A stretch of DNA of 64,000 bases from WTFY01 sp965214675 (GTDB lineage Bacteria; Pseudomonadota; Gammaproteobacteria; UBA4575), in NCBI GenBank assembly GCA_965214675.1, contig OZ243969.1:1488001-1552000 (forward strand), in the 5' to 3' direction. Shown here one piece after another: positions 59,709 through 64,000 of the stretch (position 1 is its first letter; the number at the start of each line of letters is the position of its first letter). The position numbers and the translations under genes were made by a program. Below the pieces are notes generated by a model. The model ran no database searches. It was not told where the DNA came from and saw only the letters and a program-made list of their open reading frames with translations.

Positions 59709-62180
59709 CTATGGGTCGAGTGTATCGTCGGGTGCTTGAGGGGCACTGTCGCGCAATCCGTCCAAGGCGGCAAGGTCTGCGGCTGCCTGCGCTGCGGTCG
59801 TTCGAATCAGCTCAGGCAGGTCACCAAAATCATCCTGTGCACAGGCCCGCGCAATGGTCGCCTTGGCCTTCGGGCCCAGCGCCTCCCCGTCCAGAGGGTA
59901 GCCAACCACCATCCGCAGGGCACCGCAAATATTTCTCCACAGGCGCGTGGCATCCGCCAGGCGCGTGGCGACTTCTTCATCCAACAACCCGCACCCGCCT
60001 GCCGTCTGGAACACAGACGCGGTATCAGGAACCAGCAGGGTCAGGGCATCCTCGGCATGGGTCAGCTGCACCCAGCGCGCCGCGTACTCAAGCTCACCCA
60101 GTCCGCCGTGCATGGCATCGATGGAAGCCAGGCCCGACTCCGGGGTGTCGTCGGTCACCGTCGAGAGCTTGTCCAGCAACTCCTGGCGCGCGGCTCCGTG
60201 CGTCAGCACTTCACAGCGGGCCTTGTCGAGGTGCACTTCAAGGCCGGAGTTGCCCGATGCATACACGCACCGTGCCTGCATCAGCTCCTGGAGTTCGGTC
60301 GCCGTGCTCATCGTTCGGTGGTATTCGGAAAATTCATCCAGCGAGCGCATCGGCAAAGCTTCCCGGATGCGCGGGATTTCCGCAAACAGCAGGTTGTCGT
60401 GCGAGAACGTGCGCAGCGCATTGTAAAAACGAGTACCCAGGGCCCGGTAGTATTCGGGCGGGCTGCCCTCGTACACGAACGCGACCTCGAGCTCGCAACC
60501 GGGTACGGCTTCACCACTGGCCACATCACCGAGCAGGAGCACGGCGACCTCGCCCTTCGCGCGTCTTGCGCGCCGGGACGTGGACCGGTATTCCTCCTCC
60601 ACGGCTGCCAGCAACACCGTAATCGAGGCGTGTGCAAGGTGCGTGAAGACAGGCCCTGCCTCCACCGGTGACAGGTTCGCGCGCATCACGTGAAGGCTCA
60701 CCTGGAAGACCTTGTCATTGAGCCAGTTGCGAGCGGTCTCGACCTTCTCGCGAACGCCCTGCGCAGGTAAATCCGAAAGCTGTTCGGTCATCTCGTTGAA
60801 CCCGAACTCGTGCGTCCAGTACAGACGTGCCAGTCCCTGGCGCCCGATCATGTCGAAATCGTGATCCGGACTGAAACCTTCCGGCAGGTCCAGGTCAGTG
60901 AACTCGCGCTCCTGAAGGCAGTCCAGCAACTCCGGGGAGGCGTTGATCCACCCGGACAGTCGTGGCGAGGTCGCCAGGATCTCCTGGATGTGGCGGATCG
61001 ATTCCGGGCGTGCGACAAAGGCCGCACTGTCGTAGGCGCTCCAGTCACTGATCTGCGGGTAGTAGCGCGCACGCCAGCGGTCCACCATCGGATCCATGAC
61101 CTCGAACCAGCGCTTGGGCTTCACCGCCAGGCTCGTCATCTCGGCATAGTTTTTCGGCAGTTGCGGGGATTCCTCCTCGTCGTGATGCTGCAGCAGCGGG
61201 TAGTAGCGGGTGGCCTCGACATGGTGATCGGCGTGGCGCTGCATGTTGTAGTACAGCCAGTTGGTGAACTTGCTCGCCGCACTCCAGGAGTGGCGCGGGG
61301 CGACCCGCTCGAAGCGGCCATTGGGCAGGCGGATGCGCTGCAGCCCGTAGTGCTGGATGTAATTGACCAGCTTCATGGACAGGATGACGCCCGAGCTAAA
61401 CAGCGCGAACAGCGCCACTGCACCGATGCCCCCCATCCAGAACACCATCAGGTACCAGGCGCCCGTCTCCAGCACGTAGCGCCAGAAGGGGTTGGTGTAA
61501 TGCCAGGCCGGCCGGTGCCGGCGTGACAGGCGAGTGCATTCGAACCGCCAGGACTCGCGCAGGCTGCTGACCATGTCACGCGGCAGGTACTGCCAGAAAC
61601 TCTGTCCCTTGATCGCCGTGCCGTGATCGGCCGGGGTGCAGACCAAGGCATGGTGCACGTAGATATGTTCGGTGGCATAGATCGGGTAGGACACGGAGGC
61701 CAGCAAGAACTCGCCGAGGCGACGCTCCCACAGGGTGCGCTGGTGAATCAACTCGTGGCCTGCGATGAACACGGACTGTCCGATCAGGGCCAGGATAAAG
61801 GCCAGCAGCAGCGACTCCCAGATGGCCAGTTCACCGCCCACCAGGATTTGCCACAGCGTGTACACGAGCGTCACCAGCCAGAGCCCGGACCAGGCCCAGA
61901 TGGCAAGGCGGTACAGGACCAGCTGGCTTTCCAGGGTGCCGTCGGGATCCATGTTGCGTTTTTCCTCGCCAAACAGCTTGTCAAACCAGCTGGCCAGTGA
62001 GAAATAGGCCATCGGCCCGATGATCCACCAGCCACCAAAGGTGGCCGCCATGAGCACCAACGGAAAGACCGACAGCGAAATAAAATACGGCAGGGCAGTC
62101 CGTATCGTCGGCTCAAGGGCCCCACCGGTACCGGCGGCGCCGGCGCCAAGTTGGCCTGACTCTGCATTGCCCACTGCCAT
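59709..62180 (-). CDS. AlkB-like membrane hydroxylase fused to degenerate GlnE-like adenylyltransferase domain
   Basis: An 823-residue fusion. Residues about 30-330 are an AlkB-type integral membrane diiron hydroxylase: HELIH (142-146), EHIYVHH (171-177), NYIQHYGL (273-280) and QRHADHH (314-320), with six membrane helices, so the eight-His site is intact. From about 460 to the end it resembles one GlnE (glutamine synthetase adenylyltransferase) half: a helical start, a LLLGDVAS...ELEVAFVYE strand in place of GKLGGRELNxSSDIDLIF, HGGLGELEYAARWVQL in place of GGxxDIEFxxQ, and a GLLDEEVATRLADATRLWRN helix. The D-x-D acids are E-x-E, so adenylylation is doubtful. GGAGGAG precedes the ATG. Substrate unknown. 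It faces the TOMM gene. Confidence 0.8.
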   Translation of the reverse strand: MAVGNAESGQLGAGAAGTGGALEPTIRTALPYFISLSVFPLVLMAATFGGWWIIGPMAYFSLASWFDKLFGEEKRNMDPDGTLESQLVLYRLAIWAWSGLWLVTLVYTLWQILVGGELAIWESLLLAFILALIGQSVFIAGHELIHQRTLWERRLGEFLLASVSYPIYATEHIYVHHALVCTPADHGTAIKGQSFWQYLPRDMVSSLRESWRFECTRLSRRHRPAWHYTNPFWRYVLETGAWYLMVFWMGGIGAVALFALFSSGVILSMKLVNYIQHYGLQRIRLPNGRFERVAPRHSWSAASKFTNWLYYNMQRHADHHVEATRYYPLLQHHDEEESPQLPKNYAEMTSLAVKPKRWFEVMDPMVDRWRARYYPQISDWSAYDSAAFVARPESIRHIQEILATSPRLSGWINASPELLDCLQEREFTDLDLPEGFSPDHDFDMIGRQGLARLYWTHEFGFNEMTEQLSDLPAQGVREKVETARNWLNDKVFQVSLHVMRANLSPVEAGPVFTHLAHASITVLLAAVEEEYRSTSRRARRAKGEVAVLLLGDVASGEAVPGCELEVAFVYEGSPPEYYRALGTRFYNALRTFSHDNLLFAEIPRIREALPMRSLDEFSEYHRTMSTATELQELMQARCVYASGNSGLEVHLDKARCEVLTHGAARQELLDKLSTVTDDTPESGLASIDAMHGGLGELEYAARWVQLTHAEDALTLLVPDTASVFQTAGGCGLLDEEVATRLADATRLWRNICGALRMVVGYPLDGEALGPKAKATIARACAQDDFGDLPELIRTTAAQAAADLAALDGLRDSAPQAPDDTLDP

Positions 62181-62352
62181 AACGCTCCTCCAGCCCCGAA
62201 CGGGGCCAAAACACTGTTAAGACTCATTGTCCGTATTGGGATTACCATGTCAAGGTGCCCGTCCGGTGCGCGGCTGTCGGGAAAATTGCGCTGGTCAGCA
62301 TCGGCCATCCACATTATGCTACGGGGCATGTTTTTGCCGAGCATCGCATGAC
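62181..62352. promoter_or_regulatory. Divergent promoter region of the AlkB fusion and TOMM genes
   Basis: The 172-bp gap between divergent starts. GCCCC and GGGGC around GAAC at about 62195-62208 form a small palindrome. No precursor peptide is encoded here on either strand. Confidence 0.5.
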
Positions 62353-64000
62353 ATGCCAGCCAGCCTGCTGAAGAAAGTAAGTGCCGCGGATTGCGGGCGC
62401 ATCGAGGTGCCGGTGCTGACCCCGCACCTTGAATTCAGAATCCTCGATGAGCAGCGCGTTCTGCTGGTCTCAGAATCCTTCAACACGCTGCTCCACGGAC
62501 CGCTCTATGGCGAACTCCTTGGACTGCTTGACGGGCAGCGCACCCACCAGGAGATCATCTCAGCCCTGGAGTCCGGCGTGCCCGGCCACGATGCCGGGGC
62601 CGCGCTTGCATCCCTGGCCACACGCGGCTACATCGTCTCAGGCGAGTACGCGATGGCACACGAGCGCGCCGCCTGGTGGTCATCCCTGGGCGCCTCTCCG
62701 CGCTTTACCGAGGACTGCCTGGCGCAGGCCAGCGTAGCGCTGGCCGCAGATCCCGACCATCACCTTGCACAGGCTCTCGAATCCCTGGGCGTGGGCGTGA
62801 GTGCGGGTGACGCCGTGTTGTCCGTGGTGGTGTGCAAGGACTATCTCGATGACGCGCACTCACAGATCAACTGCAAGCAGATGCGCACAGGACAGCCGTG
62901 GATGCTGGCCCGGCCCCAGGGCACGCGCGCGCTGCTGGGCCCGGTGTTTCGCCCCGCCGAGTCCGGACCGTGCTGGCAGTGTCTGGCCTACCGCCTGCAA
63001 AACCAGCAGGAGGTGCACACCTTCTTGCGCAACCGCGCAGGCGAGGCGGGCGCGTTTCGCGCATTCGCTGGCGAACCGGTGGTACTGAAGGCCATCCATG
63101 GACTGATCGCAGCCGAGATCGCCAAGTGGCTGGTGCTCGGTGAGCTCGCGCCGGTACATGCGGACGCGATCTCGCTCGATACCGCACGCCTTGAGACGGC
63201 AAGGCACCCGGTGCGCCGGCGCCCACAGTGCCCGCAGTGCGGTGAGGAACGCTATTACCGCCCCGATCGTGCACCGGAGCCGGTGCACCTTGAGCCCAGC
63301 CCCAAGGATGTGCAAAACAGCGGCGGACTGCGCGCGGTTCACCCGGAGCAGACCCTGGCGCGCTACCGCCACCTGATCAGTCCGGTCAGTGGCGTGGTCA
63401 GCTGGCTTGAGCGCACCACGCAGGTCAGCGATCCGTGGCTGCATGTGCACTGGGCCGGCGCCAACCTGGCGCTGCGCGTCAAAAGCCTGAGCTCGCTGAG
63501 GCGCAGCCTGCGAAGCAAGAGTGCCGGCAAGGGCGCCACCCCCGAACAGTCCGAGGCGAGTGCGCTTTGCGAGGCGATCGAGCGGTACTCGGGAGCCTTC
63601 CACGGTGATGAGATCCGCACGCGAAAACGGTTCTCGGAATTTGCACAAGACGGGAAGGCGATGCAGGCCATCCATCCGAACCGGGTGCAGCTGTTCAGCG
63701 ATCACCAGCTCGAGAATGCCGAGCAAATCAATGCCCGCCAGCACCCCTACAATATTGTTCCTGCCCGCCTCGATGAGGACGCCGCAATCGACTGGTCGCC
63801 GGTGTGGTCGCTGACCCGGGACCGCCACTGCTACCTGCCCACCTCCATGCTCTACGGCATGTCGAGCGAGCAGCGCGGGCCTTCGGACCTGTGGGCGGAT
63901 TCGAACGGCTGCGCGGCCGGCAACACGCTGGCCGAAGCCATCCTGCAGGGTTTTTTCGAGCTGGTGGAGCGCGATGCCTTCGCGATCTGGTGGTACAACC
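62353..64000 (+). CDS. TOMM cyclodehydratase: E1-like leader-binding domain fused to YcaO (3' end outside window)
   Basis: The 549 codons present start at ATG 62353 and stay open. The N-terminal ~320 residues are the E1-like C-protein/leader-binding domain (TIGR03882-like), with zinc cysteines in CWQCLAYRLQ and CPQCGEERYY. A YcaO domain (SagD-like, TIGR03604) follows, with ATP/Mg glutamates in SEASALCEAIERYSG and in FFELVERDAFAIWWYN at the edge. Together they activate a peptide backbone amide with ATP and cyclise Cys/Ser/Thr to azolines in ribosomal peptides. The precursor and dehydrogenase genes should lie beyond the window. Confidence 0.92.
   Translation, partial: MPASLLKKVSAADCGRIEVPVLTPHLEFRILDEQRVLLVSESFNTLLHGPLYGELLGLLDGQRTHQEIISALESGVPGHDAGAALASLATRGYIVSGEYAMAHERAAWWSSLGASPRFTEDCLAQASVALAADPDHHLAQALESLGVGVSAGDAVLSVVVCKDYLDDAHSQINCKQMRTGQPWMLARPQGTRALLGPVFRPAESGPCWQCLAYRLQNQQEVHTFLRNRAGEAGAFRAFAGEPVVLKAIHGLIAAEIAKWLVLGELAPVHADAISLDTARLETARHPVRRRPQCPQCGEERYYRPDRAPEPVHLEPSPKDVQNSGGLRAVHPEQTLARYRHLISPVSGVVSWLERTTQVSDPWLHVHWAGANLALRVKSLSSLRRSLRSKSAGKGATPEQSEASALCEAIERYSGAFHGDEIRTRKRFSEFAQDGKAMQAIHPNRVQLFSDHQLENAEQINARQHPYNIVPARLDEDAAIDWSPVWSLTRDRHCYLPTSMLYGMSSEQRGPSDLWADSNGCAAGNTLAEAILQGFFELVERDAFAIWWYN

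Noticed and set aside
1..64000. tRNA gene or ICE attachment site
   Set aside because: I looked for TPsiC-like GTTCGA-n-TC segments and paired direct repeats at the ICE edges and found none that could be supported by eye; a tRNAscan run would settle it.

Overview
The window looks like a GC-rich gammaproteobacterial chromosome. Evidence: an outer-membrane porin, a TonB-dependent receptor, an AapJQMP-type amino-acid transporter, an S8 autotransporter lipoprotein, and a large integrative conjugative element (ICE) of the PFGI-1/SPI-7/ICEclc kind. No rRNA, tRNA or CRISPR array was recognised. No species is named because nothing in the sequence allows it. All family names come from reading the proteins; no search was run.

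Region 1 (1-26.2 kb): ICE backbone, almost all on the minus strand. From right to left it holds ParB, DUF2857, a TIGR03761 protein, a DUF3577 replication protein, RadC, DUF6573, a HigBA pair, an Integrase_1-type recombinase, PilL2, a small secreted protein, TIGR03759, TIGR03765, the TraD coupling protein and TIGR03747. A cargo block follows at 8.4-14.1 kb. Then come RAQPRD, TIGR03758, 03745, 03750, 03746, 03749, 03752, 03751 and the VirB4/TraC-like ATPase. Most neighbours overlap by 4 bases (ATGA/GTGA/TTGA), as in one translationally coupled mating-pair operon. The cargo carries an AAA_14/DUF4143 ATPase, a GDSL esterase fused to an ankyrin-like tail, two ankyrin proteins, a secreted protein, a PIN fragment and a Cas2-like small protein. 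Relaxase, ParA, DnaB, topoisomerase and the TraG end of the mating-pair module are not present, so the element is cut by the window, rearranged or partly lost. A truncated lipoprotein gene lies at the left edge.

Region 2 (26.2-42.3 kb): regulator and defence island, with lower GC and many decayed toxin-antitoxin genes. An S24-type repressor faces parB across two matching operators. It is followed by an OLD/AbiL-like AAA ATPase behind a 22-bp perfect inverted repeat, an AbiEi gene with a frameshifted AbiEii remnant, an intact second AbiEi/AbiEii pair, and an acetyltransferase. Next is a compact five-gene operon: PP-loop sulfurtransferase-like protein, cysteine desulfurase, SAP-GHKL ATPase and two unknown proteins, ending in a truncated DUF262 gene. 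This is the best candidate for an undescribed, probably sulfur-based, DNA modification/defence system. It is followed by scars of hipBA, higBA and another AAA ATPase.

Region 3 (42.5-62.2 kb): chromosomal-looking genes. A SOUL lipoprotein and an unknown secreted protein precede a porin that is divergent from glutamate dehydrogenase. Beside it is the Aap ABC transporter, whose usual substrates include glutamate, so import and deamination could form one unit. Then come a TonB-dependent receptor, an ERG4/ERG24-like sterol reductase, an S8 autotransporter lipoprotein and an unusual AlkB-like hydroxylase fused to a degenerate GlnE-like domain.

Region 4 (62.35 kb to the end): the start of a TOMM (azole-modified peptide) gene, an E1/leader-binding domain fused to YcaO, reading out of the window and divergent from the AlkB-GlnE fusion.
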